64,000 nt of DNA from Paenibacillus paeoniae (GTDB taxonomy: Bacteria > Bacillota > Bacilli > Paenibacillales > Paenibacillaceae): assembly GCF_003388735.1 (NCBI RefSeq), contig NZ_QUBQ01000004.1, positions 372,001 through 436,000 on the forward strand, written 5' to 3'. Under the pieces are notes generated by a model. The model was not told where the DNA came from. It was given only the letters and a program-made list of their open reading frames with translations, and did no database searches. Positions 8,228 through 15,408 of the stretch are shown here, piece after piece. Numbering within the stretch: the first letter of the stretch is position 1; each line of letters opens with the position of its first letter. Made by a program: the position numbers and the translations under genes.

Positions 8228-8590
8228 CTTTTATCTATGTAAGAGATATAATTACATAATAATTCGATAAATTCTCCTGACTATCCTGCCCGTTCTTTAT
8301 TATCAATCGCCTTCATCACATAATAGCCGCTTCTTTGACCCGGTGTTGTTGACGAAAAATGCGCCTAAGTATACCACGCGGCGGCATTCCCGGCTCCAAA
8401 GCGACTTGGGTTTTTGCAGCTAAGCTCTGCAACGTAGAGCTTACCGAACTACTGTCAGAAACCACGAAAGCGGAAGCAGCAAAGCAAGTTCCCCATAATT
8501 CCATCCTAATCGTTCACCGAAGTCAAACTTGTAATTAGTCCCGCTCCCCCTCTATGCTTTACTCGAATCCGAATATAGGGGAATTGGTTA
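8228..8590. other. Intergenic stretch with no assignable gene
   Basis: Contains overlapping short frames on both strands. One, on the plus strand at 8359-8538 (59 codons, MRLSIPRGGIPGSKATW at its start), looks somewhat protein-like but has no visible ribosome site. Base composition is GC-richer than the neighbouring cassette genes. It may be remnant sequence from a mobile element; I cannot assign it. Confidence 0.3.
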
Positions 8591-8761
8591 ATGGAATGGG
8601 ATGAATTGCGGAGCCGCTTCGATAGGCTCTATGGCACTCAAGCAACCGATGCTGTTTTAACCGCACAATCGATTGACGCTTATCAAGCTGAATTGCTCAA
8701 GCTGTATGATCGCTGGGCTGGAGTAAATACGGAAGGCACCTTGCTTAGTGATTCCATGTGA
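8591..8761 (+). CDS. Small hypothetical protein (56 aa)
   Basis: ATG with AGGGGA upstream. The protein starts MEWDELRSRFDRLYGTQ and contains AYQAELLKLYDRWAGV, consistent with two amphipathic helices. Codon use resembles the GC-richer core genes more than the AT-rich cassettes. It is the first of a short run of plus-strand frames (8591-9268) that read like a small phage- or plasmid-type operon. No family recognised. Confidence 0.4.
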   Translation: MEWDELRSRFDRLYGTQATDAVLTAQSIDAYQAELLKLYDRWAGVNTEGTLLSDSM

Positions 8762-8867
8762 TCAGCATGTATCCAGAGCGGGTGTAAGACCTAAATGCAT
8801 CCAGATAAACCAAAACCACCGATTGCCCGAAAATGGCTCATTCTTAAACGCTTGAACTAACTCTTTA

Positions 8868-9095
8868 TTGATCCGCTTTATGATCCCAATCTTACTGCCA
8901 TCCAGACTGCTTAACCGTGCCGAAGAACGCGCCCGGGCCAAACCCACGCTGGAAAAGGAGCTAACCGACCAAGACAGCCCGAAACGAATTCGACACGACC
9001 TAGAACTGCTGGACGAAGTAATTCAGAAGGGCTTCGACACGTTGAGCAAAATGGAAGTGATTAGCCCTGCCACCGCCATTAAGGCTATGAGATGA
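8868..9095 (+). CDS. Small hypothetical protein, coupled to next frame
   Basis: Up to 75 aa from a TTG at 8868, or an ATG at 8880; neither has a good ribosome site, so the start is uncertain. The body is charged and helical (RAEERARAKPTLEKEL, then KRIRHDLELLDEVIQKGF, then ISPATAIKAMR). Its TGA stop overlaps the ATG of the next frame in an ATGA arrangement, which argues that both are or were translated. No family recognised. Confidence 0.4.
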   Translation: MIRFMIPILLPSRLLNRAEERARAKPTLEKELTDQDSPKRIRHDLELLDEVIQKGFDTLSKMEVISPATAIKAMR

Positions 9096-9268
9096 AACAC
9101 AAGTTCACCAATGGCAGTACAGGCGGCTATACGCACTATGGGCTCGAGGAAATCAAGCTACGTGAGGTTGCGCGGGAAAAGGCAATCACAGCGGCAATTT
9201 TACAGTTTATCCCGGTGGAGCAGCACTATGCTGTGATTGAACTCATGGAAACGGTAACGCGGGAGTAA
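9092..9268 (+). CDS. Small hypothetical protein (58 aa)
   Basis: ATG overlapping the previous stop by 4 bases (ATGA), so probably translationally coupled. It starts MKHKFTNGSTGGYTHYGLEE and continues with IKLREVAREKAITAAIL and ends VIELMETVTRE. Likely the last gene of the short run starting at 8591. Function unknown; the short overlapping frames suggest a phage- or element-derived module. Confidence 0.4.
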   Translation: MKHKFTNGSTGGYTHYGLEEIKLREVAREKAITAAILQFIPVEQHYAVIELMETVTRE

Positions 9269-9342
9269 TCCATCGGCCTTGGTGAAGCCTATGCATAGCA
9301 AGTAGCAAGGGAAGCGATGAAAGATCATATATGAAGAAAAAA

Positions 9343-9367
9343 GAGAACGCCTGTGATGGACGTTCTC
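9343..9367 (-). terminator. Intrinsic terminator of the ASCH gene
   Basis: GAGAACG and CGTTCTC form a stem. On the minus strand it is followed by TTTTTTCTTC, so it ends transcription of the minus-strand gene at 9407-9844. Confidence 0.75.
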
Positions 9368-9406
9368 CTTTGGTTTGGCTTGATACTTTAATAGAAGGTT
9401 ACATGT

Positions 9407-9844
9407 CTAGAAAATTGAACCAACATATAGATTATCTAAAGCATCACTTGGAATTCCTCTTTTTTCGTAGTTATCATCAACATAAAAAAATGATTGTGGT
9501 GCAGTAAAGGAATAATTCAAAGTTTTAGGGTCAATCGGATCTTCGTACCGCTTTAAATAACCAATTTTAATTGCATATGCTTCCTCTTTACTCTTAAAAT
9601 ACTCTTGAAAAAAACCATAAGATATTCCAGAAAAATCATTAGTGGCCTCCCATATTTTTTCTGGTTCGCCACATAAGATTTCTTCAATTTGAAATTCCCC
9701 AACAATTCTGCCCTCTGGCATTGTTGAATATATAATTACCTTTTCAACCTTTTGCTTAAAAATTACTTTTCTATACTCATAACGTTTCTCTTTACTAAAT
9801 ATTTTTTCTACAAATTCGGGCTTAATCGATAACAATACATTCAT
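9407..9844 (-). CDS. ASCH-domain protein (PUA-like fold)
   Basis: 145 aa. The N-terminal MNVLLSIKPEFVEKIFSKEK followed by RYEYRK, then VIIYSTMPEGRIVGEFQIEE, is the typical start of stand-alone ASCH proteins (the family often described as predicted transcriptional regulators). ASCH folds resemble PUA and EVE domains and bind RNA or modified nucleotides; some act as nucleoside or acetylcytidine hydrolases. Later signs are IWEATNDFSGISYGFF, AIKIGYLKRYEDP and TAPQSFFYVDD. It lies downstream of, and in the same direction as, the GNAT-ASCH gene (about 290 bp apart) and has its own terminator. The pairing suggests a shared substrate. Confidence 0.75.
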   Translation of the reverse strand: MNVLLSIKPEFVEKIFSKEKRYEYRKVIFKQKVEKVIIYSTMPEGRIVGEFQIEEILCGEPEKIWEATNDFSGISYGFFQEYFKSKEEAYAIKIGYLKRYEDPIDPKTLNYSFTAPQSFFYVDDNYEKRGIPSDALDNLYVGSIF

Positions 9845-10138
9845 CTAACCCACCTCGATTGCAAGACTTTCTTCAATATCGAAGAAAAAATTTTACTGAC
9901 ATTTCCCTCTTAAAGCAACTGCTTATAATGAAGAGCAGCCTAAAGAATCAAACAGCATTATATATTATTATAGATCTAATCCGGATCTCTAACTAACACA
10001 TGTCTATGGCCGTTTTGTGTCTTTTATTCTAAGAAAAAAAATCATTTCAAAAATTCGCTTAGTTAGTGTAATACCTACATGGACAACGAATGTCATCTTA
10101 CACAACCAAATAATATGTTAACGCATAACACTCGCTAC
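9845..10138. other. AT-rich spacer between ASCH and GNAT-ASCH genes
   Basis: No gene. Contains AATATGTTAACGCATAACAC near the GNAT gene's stop, which weakly resembles the GTTAT/ATAAC ends of the structured repeats, but no full structured repeat is present. Confidence 0.3.
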
Positions 10139-11188
10139 CTAATCAATAACTAGACTCTCGTGCGCATTTCCCGCCTGCAATATGGAATCAAACTGATTGT
10201 CCGTGAGTTCAAAAAATGTCCACCGACCACTCTCTATTCCAAGCTGATCTATAAGTTGCCCCCGCGTCAATCTTCTCCGAAGAGCAATATTATAAACCAT
10301 CTTTATAACGTAATGACGCTTCCGTTCAAAATAAATACCTCGCAACTCTTCAGGTGTATATACACTATACTTTTTACAATAATCAATAAATTCGTTTACA
10401 TCATTAAAACTTTTTTTAGATACGACCTCTTCTACAACACATATTGAAGTAACTACTGATCTGTATCTCGCTTGGCCCTGCCTGTCAGTAGTTCTATACA
10501 TGACTATTATATCCCCAGGTCTAATCCTAGAAACGGGTGCCGCAGAAATAAAGACTTTATGTATACTATTTGTATGAGAAACATCCTCAAGAATGTCAAA
10601 GCTCTCATTATTGAGAATTGAGTCCGGGAAAAGCCGGGTATGGAATTGAGGGAAAATAGATAGAATATGTTTTCTTTTGTTTCTTTGAACAAATCTTGGA
10701 TAATCTATAAGTATATCATTTTTTGTTTCGGTTAGAGCTTTCCACAATACAAGTTCTGTACCAGAATTAGAATCCTTGGTCGAGCGCTGCATAAAACCAT
10801 ATTTTAAAAACAGCCCTACAAGGGTCTCATGTTTTGCAAACACAGTAACATATATACCATCTACGCCTTCTTTAATAGCAACATCTAAGGCCCTCTTTAT
10901 AAAACGTTCTCCCAATCTAGTGCCATGTGGATTTACTTTCATTGTTCCTATTTTCAAGACCAAATTTGCTGGAATAGCTGGTGTGACATCTTCAATTGGA
11001 CCGTTTTCTACCTTTAAGTAAAGAAACGCTTCCAATTTTCTTTGAGGATTATATAATACATATGCTATTTCTTGAGACTTCCTCTCAAACCAATCCTCGA
11101 AACCCTGATAGTCTCCTTTAAGGCTATCGAAAAAAGGATCGGAAATATCAATATTAGAAAAAAGCTTATGCTGGATATATCCTTCCAT
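10139..11188 (-). CDS. GNAT acetyltransferase fused to an ASCH/PUA-like domain
   Basis: 349 aa from the ATG at 11188; AAGGGG lies 10 bases upstream, so this start is preferred over the GTG 9 bases earlier. Residues about 20-155 are a GNAT fold: VLKIGTMKVNPHGTRLGERF is the acetyl-CoA-binding beta4-alpha3 region (R-x2-G-x-G/A equivalent PHGTRLGE), followed by VDGIYVTVFAKHETLVGLFL and KYGFMQRS. Residues about 170-345 form a PUA/ASCH-EVE-like domain (VFISAAPVSRIRPGDIIVMY, then RQGQARYRSVVTSICVVEEV). Such fusions may acetylate a nucleic-acid- or protein-bound substrate read by the second domain. It is divergent from the P-loop gene at 11303. Confidence 0.7.
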   Translation of the reverse strand: MEGYIQHKLFSNIDISDPFFDSLKGDYQGFEDWFERKSQEIAYVLYNPQRKLEAFLYLKVENGPIEDVTPAIPANLVLKIGTMKVNPHGTRLGERFIKRALDVAIKEGVDGIYVTVFAKHETLVGLFLKYGFMQRSTKDSNSGTELVLWKALTETKNDILIDYPRFVQRNKRKHILSIFPQFHTRLFPDSILNNESFDILEDVSHTNSIHKVFISAAPVSRIRPGDIIVMYRTTDRQGQARYRSVVTSICVVEEVVSKKSFNDVNEFIDYCKKYSVYTPEELRGIYFERKRHYVIKMVYNIALRRRLTRGQLIDQLGIESGRWTFFELTDNQFDSILQAGNAHESLVID

Positions 11189-11302
11189 AATTATCACACC
11201 CCTTATTGAGTCTAAATACCCTTATATGTTACCATATTTTTATACCTTTGGAAGCATTGTTTGAGTAAAATCCTATTCAAAGCGGAATGGAGGATTGAAT
11301 TT

Positions 11303-11827
11303 ATGAGAAAAATGATTTTTATTGGAGGTATACATGGCGTAGGTAAAACTTCATTGTGCGAAGATCTCACTACGCGCTACGAAATTCCTCACTTTTCAGC
11401 GAGTAAGTTAATTGCCACTGAAAAGGAAGAAGCCTATTCGCGTAACAAGCTGATTCCTGATATTAATCAGAATCAAGATTTGCTCTCCAATTCCTTAAAT
11501 CGTATTAATATCAGTGGCTGGTTCTTATTAGATGGGCATTTTTGCCTACTTAATACCTCCAGTGAGATTACACGTATTCCAATTGATACTTTTGAAAAAA
11601 TTTCGCCTGCCTCAATTATTGTACTGACTGATTTAACAAGCTCCATTCAAAAAAGATTTTTTCAAAGAGATGGCCACCAATTTGATTTTAACCTCCTCGA
11701 AAACTTTCAAAATGCCGAAATTGAATATGCTCGTGAAATTAGCAGTAGTCTTAAAATTCCCATTTTAGTAGCCCAATCTGGTAATACGGAGAGTATTCAT
11801 GAGTTTATAAATAGAACCATTCAATAG
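11303..11827 (+). CDS. P-loop ATPase/nucleoside-kinase-like protein
   Basis: 174 aa from the ATG at 11303, chosen because GGAGG lies 9 bases upstream. An earlier in-frame start at 11261 lacks a ribosome site. MIFIGGIHGVGKTSLCEDL at residues 4-22 is a Walker A motif of the adenylate-kinase-like class. ISGWFLLDGHFCLL is a plausible Walker B/DGH nucleotide or substrate site, and RFFQRDGHQFDF could be a lid with Arg/Asp. The protein ends in a beta strand and helix (ILVAQSGNTESIHEFINR). Small ATP-binding proteins of this type occur next to ASCH and GNAT genes; here it is divergent from GNAT-ASCH with about 110 bp between. Confidence 0.65.
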   Translation: MRKMIFIGGIHGVGKTSLCEDLTTRYEIPHFSASKLIATEKEEAYSRNKLIPDINQNQDLLSNSLNRINISGWFLLDGHFCLLNTSSEITRIPIDTFEKISPASIIVLTDLTSSIQKRFFQRDGHQFDFNLLENFQNAEIEYAREISSSLKIPILVAQSGNTESIHEFINRTIQ

Positions 11828-11850
11828 AATATAATCAAATAAACTTCATC

Positions 11851-11990
11851 GGCACTTATGGCACTGCTCCCCCGATTAATCTAATCGCCCCTGCTCCAGC
11901 AAAGTACATGCATCAGTTGGTGCGGATAGATGGTGTGGCCGAAGGACTTGTCGTAAGCGGGGACGGTTGTGAAGCGGTTAGTCGGTATAG
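11851..11990 (-). pseudogene. Second decayed copy of the rlmH 3' end with att-like end
   Basis: Minus strand reads AYDKSFGHTIYPHQLMHVL, matching intact RlmH around [16 protein letters not shown], then shifts frame and ends GEQCHK as in the 6.78-kb copy. The terminal GCCATAAGTGCCG is the degenerate att core. The rest of rlmH is absent. It adjoins a partial structured repeat (12004-12031) on its right, exactly as the 6.8-kb remnant adjoins partial repeat g. Confidence 0.7.
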
Positions 11991-12003
11991 GGTTATCCAA
12001 TAA

Positions 12004-12031
12004 TCCCACCCGCGTGAATGCGGTGTTATTT
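12004..12031. repeat. Partial attC-like repeat (right end only), copy f
   Basis: TCCCACCCGCGTGAATGCGG then TGTTATTTG matches the right-end pattern GCGTGAATA-TGTTAT of copy b. The left half is lost to the rlmH remnant. The GTTAT box supplies the stop codon (TAA) of the HEPN gene at 12026-12745. Confidence 0.45.
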
Positions 12032-12745
12032 GATGGATACGCCCTCTTCCGAACTATCTACAAATCTATCCAAATATTTAAAAGAATCAATTACTTTAAC
12101 ATTATTCTCTTTAAGCTTAATTGCTAAGTGTATTGTCATGGTATCAACTGCATCAACAAAACGCTTAATAAACAAGTTATCTACAACTAATTGAATATTT
12201 TCATGTACAATTTTATTCCGAATTTCGGACATCTCAACTAATGTATCTTCAATGTTTTTATCGATCTTGAGCTTAGTAATATCTTTGATTCTTCTAAATA
12301 TCTTTTTGTAAGAACCATTATTATGTGCTTTAGCTGCCCTTCTAGCTAGGATGTTCATGTACTGATCTTTTCCAGGCTGTTTAATAAATTCTTCAAAAGA
12401 AAATCCCAGTTGTGTTTTATATTCTTCTTGTTTTATTAACTGGTTTATTAACGCTGGTTTAGTAACAAATAAACAATAAAAAAAGTCTTCAATTATTACT
12501 TCACTGAATGTTGAGATACTAACTATCATCTGATTTCTCATAAAATTCATCAAGTCTTGAAATTCTCTACGATGGTAATCAAACATTTCTGCTCTTTGAT
12601 CTTCAGGGACTCCTTTTACATGTGCTTCAATAGCATTCTCATCTTCTAAAAAGAAAGTTAAGTTATTGAACTTTTCATATAATAGTACACTCTCATGGCT
12701 GTAATTAAGGAAATTGAAAAAAACTTCTTTTGTTTCTAAAATCAT
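12026..12745 (-). CDS. HEPN-domain protein (RNKIVH motif), island cassette gene
   Basis: 239 aa, AT-rich. VEMSEIRNKIVHENI near residue 175 contains the HEPN signature R-N-x3-H, typical of RiboL-PSP/MAE-type HEPN proteins in defence and toxin systems. The N-terminal half is helical (HRREFQDLMNFMRNQMIV, then FSEVIIEDFFYCLFV), and the region before the motif carries KIFRRIKDITKLKIDKN. It is flanked by full structured repeat c at its 5' side and partial repeat f at its 3' side. No MNT or other antitoxin partner is adjacent. A predicted RNase or infection-abort effector; the target is unknown. Confidence 0.65.
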   Translation of the reverse strand: MILETKEVFFNFLNYSHESVLLYEKFNNLTFFLEDENAIEAHVKGVPEDQRAEMFDYHRREFQDLMNFMRNQMIVSISTFSEVIIEDFFYCLFVTKPALINQLIKQEEYKTQLGFSFEEFIKQPGKDQYMNILARRAAKAHNNGSYKKIFRRIKDITKLKIDKNIEDTLVEMSEIRNKIVHENIQLVVDNLFIKRFVDAVDTMTIHLAIKLKENNVKVIDSFKYLDRFVDSSEEGVSIK

Positions 12746-12797
12746 AAAACGCCACCACCACTGATAATTTAATTATTTGCATTACTGCGTATCTTTC

Positions 12798-12985
12798 TGA
12801 TAACGTTCATGTGTTCAAGACGTCCCACCTCCTTAAGCCACGAAGTGGCGCGGTTAGGTGGTGCAGATGTGTCCGGCTGATTCCGCTTGCCTGCTACTGC
12901 CAATTAATTCTCCGATCCTCATCTGACTCCTGCCAGACCGAGGGCCGAATGGCCCGAAGCGTTAACATGGTGTTTATGTTGTTAT
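12798..12985. repeat. attC-like structured repeat, copy c
   Basis: Starts TGATAACGTTCATGTGTTC and ends GTTAACATGGTGTTTATG. The inverted outer and inner boxes are looser here than in a and b. Side hairpins are CCACCT with AGGTGG (containing GCCAC-GAA-GTGGC) and GGGCC-GAAT-GGCCC. Shared words GACGTCC, GATGTGTCCGGC, CCAGACCGAG and CCGAAGCG are present. It separates the minus-strand genes 12026-12745 and 12998-13438. Confidence 0.7.
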
Positions 12986-12997
12986 TCTCTACATAGC

Positions 12998-13438
12998 TTA
13001 ATCCCCAAAAATCAACTTAGTTAAATAAGGCCCTACAATAATGCCTATTACAAATATGATTAGACCTGAAACTGTGCTAATCCAAAACCCAGCCCAAAGT
13101 TCCTTTGGACGCCCTTTATTCAAAGTTAACTCAAACTGCGTAAGAAGTACTTTCACCTCTTCTTCTTTTAATTCTGATAACTTAGAAAAGCGATCATATT
13201 CATTTCTCAAAAACTTTACTTTTTCAGTCTTCTCTGTAACTGCCTCCTGCAACTCTTCTAGTAAAATTGAAGTATCTTTTAGTGATTCAAAAGCTTTATC
13301 AATCTTTTCGTCTAGTTCATAATTTGAATTTCTGAATTCTCTTACTAATTCCATAGCTTCTTTATATGTAAATGGAAAAACGGGGAAACTATTAAATATA
13401 AGCTTTAATATAATCTTTGTTCTTCTATTTAGTTGCAC
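12998..13438 (-). CDS. Coiled-coil protein with C-terminal membrane anchor (island cassette gene)
   Basis: 146 aa starting at a GTG (13438) with GGGGGA 6 bases upstream. Residues about 35-100 form a heptad-rich helix (ELDEKIDKAFESLKDTSILL, then TEKVKFLRNEYDRFSKLSEL), and residues about 118-142 are one membrane segment (STVSGLIIFVIGIIVGPYL). No catalytic motif. The layout, with soluble coiled coil and C-terminal single-pass anchor, recalls small effectors or holin-like proteins of defence cassettes, but I cannot name a family. It lies between repeats c and e and is the cassette nearest the intact rlmH. Confidence 0.6.
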   Translation of the reverse strand: MQLNRRTKIILKLIFNSFPVFPFTYKEAMELVREFRNSNYELDEKIDKAFESLKDTSILLEELQEAVTEKTEKVKFLRNEYDRFSKLSELKEEEVKVLLTQFELTLNKGRPKELWAGFWISTVSGLIIFVIGIIVGPYLTKLIFGD

Positions 13439-13468
13439 AAGATTTCCCCCTTGATTTTATATAATTGC

Positions 13469-13511
13469 ATATAATATCTTATTCACGAACTTCGCGAATA
13501 CCCCGTTATAC
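13469..13511. repeat. Short attC-like hairpin, copy e
   Basis: TATTCACGAAC and TTCGCGAATA are nearly perfect inverted arms, with outer ATAAT/GTTATA boxes. It is the counterpart of copy d at 6567-6610, and the next about 170 bp in both places are also alike (shared GGAAAATAGTGG and ACCCACAAC-type words) before the rlmH att site. It therefore seems a fixed feature of the rlmH-proximal side of the array. Confidence 0.65.
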
Positions 13512-13599
13512 CATTGTTTCCGAACCCCTTACCTATTCTTCATCATACCACGTTAGTGGAAAATAGTGGACATACACCTAGTTAGAAAGAACTAAAAAA

Positions 13600-13624
13600 C
13601 TCCTGAGCCAAATGGTCTCAGGAG
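13600..13624 (-). terminator. Intrinsic terminator of rlmH
   Basis: CTCCTGAG and CTCAGGAG form an 8-bp stem. On the minus strand it is followed by TTTTTTAG. It lies 70 bp downstream of the rlmH stop, beyond the att site. Confidence 0.75.
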
Positions 13625-13680
13625 CCCTAATATCACACTATTCCAAACGTTGCCCAATCAAACCCCGCCATACCCACAAC

Positions 13681-13713
13681 CCAATTTTTCGCCGTCACTT
13701 GTGATAAGGTTCC
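13681..13713. repeat. Primary att site at the 3' end of rlmH
   Basis: Minus strand reads GAACCTTATCACAAGTGACG then GCGAAAAATTGG, containing the last codons and stop of rlmH. The same words recur at 7695, 6769 and (degenerate) 11851. Placement at the terminal codons of rlmH and the TATCA(C/T)AA core are as in staphylococcal SCC attB sites. Confidence 0.65.
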
Positions 13714-14174
13714 CCCCGATTAATCTTAACCGCCCTATAAACCTGCTCCACCAGCACTAGTCTCATCAGCTGATGCGGCAAAGTCATCCGCCCAAAGCTA
13801 AGCTTCTGCTGGGCGCGCTTAAGTACAGAGGGAGCCAAACCATTACTCCCTCCAATAACAAAAGCCACGTGGCTGCGCCCATACGTGGCTAACTTATCAA
13901 GCTGGTCCGCGAGATCCTCGCTCGACCAGAGCTCCCCATCGAGCGCGAGCGCGATGACGTGGGCGTCCGGCTTCAGCTGCGCCAGAAGCCGCTCCCCCTC
14001 CCGCTCTCGCACTTGCAGCTCCTCCGCCGGACTCATCGTCTCCGGCGCCTTCTCATCGGGCACTTCCGTGAGCGTAAGCTTCACGTAAGGCCCGAGCCGC
14101 TTGGCATATTCCGCGATGCCAAGCGTCAAGTACTTCTCCTTCAGCTTCCCGACGGACGCTATCTGAATATGCAT
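13695..14174 (-). CDS. rlmH: 23S rRNA (pseudouridine1915-N3)-methyltransferase
   Basis: 159 aa, the usual RlmH length. It methylates pseudouridine 1915 in helix 69 of 23S rRNA on the assembled 70S ribosome, using SAM. The N-terminal [20 protein letters not shown], the SAM-site knot [11 protein letters not shown] (about residues 103-113) and the C-terminal [20 protein letters not shown] followed by GEPYHK are diagnostic. The last codons double as the attachment site of the accessory island to its left. Upstream on the same strand is yyzF, as in Bacillales. Confidence 0.95.
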   Translation of the reverse strand: MHIQIASVGKLKEKYLTLGIAEYAKRLGPYVKLTLTEVPDEKAPETMSPAEELQVREREGERLLAQLKPDAHVIALALDGELWSSEDLADQLDKLATYGRSHVAFVIGGSNGLAPSVLKRAQQKLSFGRMTLPHQLMRLVLVEQVYRAVKINRGEPYHK

Positions 14175-14295
14175 ATGAGGCCCATCCCTCTATCTATTTT
14201 TTTGTACACGAACAGAAATGGGCAAACGGCCTGCCTCACCTTTACAAGCAGTTGTCTGCTCCATCATTTCATTTGTGTTCATCTTTCTCGTTAGG

Positions 14296-14463
14296 CTATA
14301 CCACCAGGAACGCCGCAGCTTCCTCACAGAAATCGCACTTGCGCGGCGGGTCCCAGTCCGCGAATTGCGTCTCCTTCAGATCGACCACATCCGGCGCATC
14401 CTCATATTCGTCTACAAAACGCTCCAATGCTTTCTCAATGCACGGTTTACATACACAATACAT
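14296..14463 (-). CDS. yyzF: CxxH/CxxC protein
   Basis: 55 aa, too short for many gene finders. The start ATG (14463) has AGGAAG upstream. It carries two cysteine knuckles, CVCKPC near the N-terminus and CDFC near residue 43, with an acidic centre (DEYEDAPDVVDLKE). This small family sits directly upstream of rlmH in Bacillales, and the position here (122 bp from rlmH) matches. Probably zinc-binding; no function is established. Confidence 0.8.
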   Translation of the reverse strand: MYCVCKPCIEKALERFVDEYEDAPDVVDLKETQFADWDPPRKCDFCEEAAAFLVV

Positions 14464-14747
14464 GCTGATTCGCTTCCTATTCTTTGAGAGTATAAGTGCT
14501 TATTCGACTTCCTCCAGCATAGCAGAACAGGCCCTTCGCTGTGAAGACAACATTTCGTAAGTATCTGGCACGAAGAAAGCAAGTATACCGCTCACCGCTC
14601 CACCTGCCGATACCAACTCTACCCATCACCTCACCTTAGTCTGTGTAGAGATGCTTAGTCTATTCCCTCAAGCAGCCTTGCCCTACCAACAACTTCATAC
14701 AACCTCATCACAACTCTTACACAAAGCGTCTCAGCTCACCGCGCACA

Positions 14748-15326
14748 CTATTTCTTCACATGAGTTGTCGCTGCTGTCGGCCGCCAGTTAATTATCCGTA
14801 TAAGCTGATCCTGCATATAGGCAGGCGAATACTGGAAGCCGCCTTCGATCCAGTGGAACACAAGGCCCATCAGGGCATGAATGCTGTACACCATCATCAA
14901 CTCGCGATTGATGGAGTCCGTCTCCTGCTCCAGCTCCTCGCTGGACAGCTTCTTAATTGCGCCGAACATCTTCTCTTTAATGACAGGCAGCACATCGCTG
15001 CGGAATAACGTCGTGTACACCGACGCGCGTCCATGAATATGCTCGAAAATTTTCACGGAGTTCGCCGTCAACTCATCCACACGGAACACATCCAGATCCC
15101 CGCAAGGCGCCCGAAACGTCTCGACCAGCTCATCAATTAATTCTGAGATAACTTCATCCAGCAGTCCTTCCTTGTTCTCGTAATGAGTGTAAAAAGTCCC
15201 CCTATTATAATTAGCCCGCTCCACGATCTCCGTAATCGTGATGGCCGAGAAGCTCTTCTCCGACATGAGAGTCAGAAGCGCGTCCCTGAGCGCCACTTTG
15301 CTGCGCGCAATACGCCTATCTGCCAT
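14748..15326 (-). CDS. TetR/AcrR-family transcriptional regulator
   Basis: 192 aa. The N-terminal helix-turn-helix is clear: ALRDALLTLMSEKSFSAITI then TEIVERANYNRGTFYTHYEN (about residues 12-52), the canonical TetR signature. The C-terminal ligand domain is divergent (FRAPCGDLDVFRVDEL, then a helical YSIHALMGLVFHWIEGGF). It lies between yyzF and htrC, a place where Bacillales usually have no regulator. On the other strand just upstream is a ruined short-chain dehydrogenase gene, a common target of a divergent TetR repressor, so the regulator may have lost its main partner. Confidence 0.88.
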   Translation of the reverse strand: MADRRIARSKVALRDALLTLMSEKSFSAITITEIVERANYNRGTFYTHYENKEGLLDEVISELIDELVETFRAPCGDLDVFRVDELTANSVKIFEHIHGRASVYTTLFRSDVLPVIKEKMFGAIKKLSSEELEQETDSINRELMMVYSIHALMGLVFHWIEGGFQYSPAYMQDQLIRIINWRPTAATTHVKK

Positions 15327-15408
15327 GATCTATTCTTCCTTCCACAAAAAAGTATTCAACAATCGTACTATCTATCTATAAACGAACAAATGATACGTTG
15401 AAAAAGTA

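Noticed and set aside
4692..13700. CRISPR array
   Set aside because: Repeats are few, spaced by genes and differ in length; no regular 30-bp repeats or cas genes.
4640..13700. ccr recombinase or integron integrase
   Set aside because: No frame with serine- or tyrosine-recombinase motifs was seen in the island, so mobility now depends on another locus or is lost.
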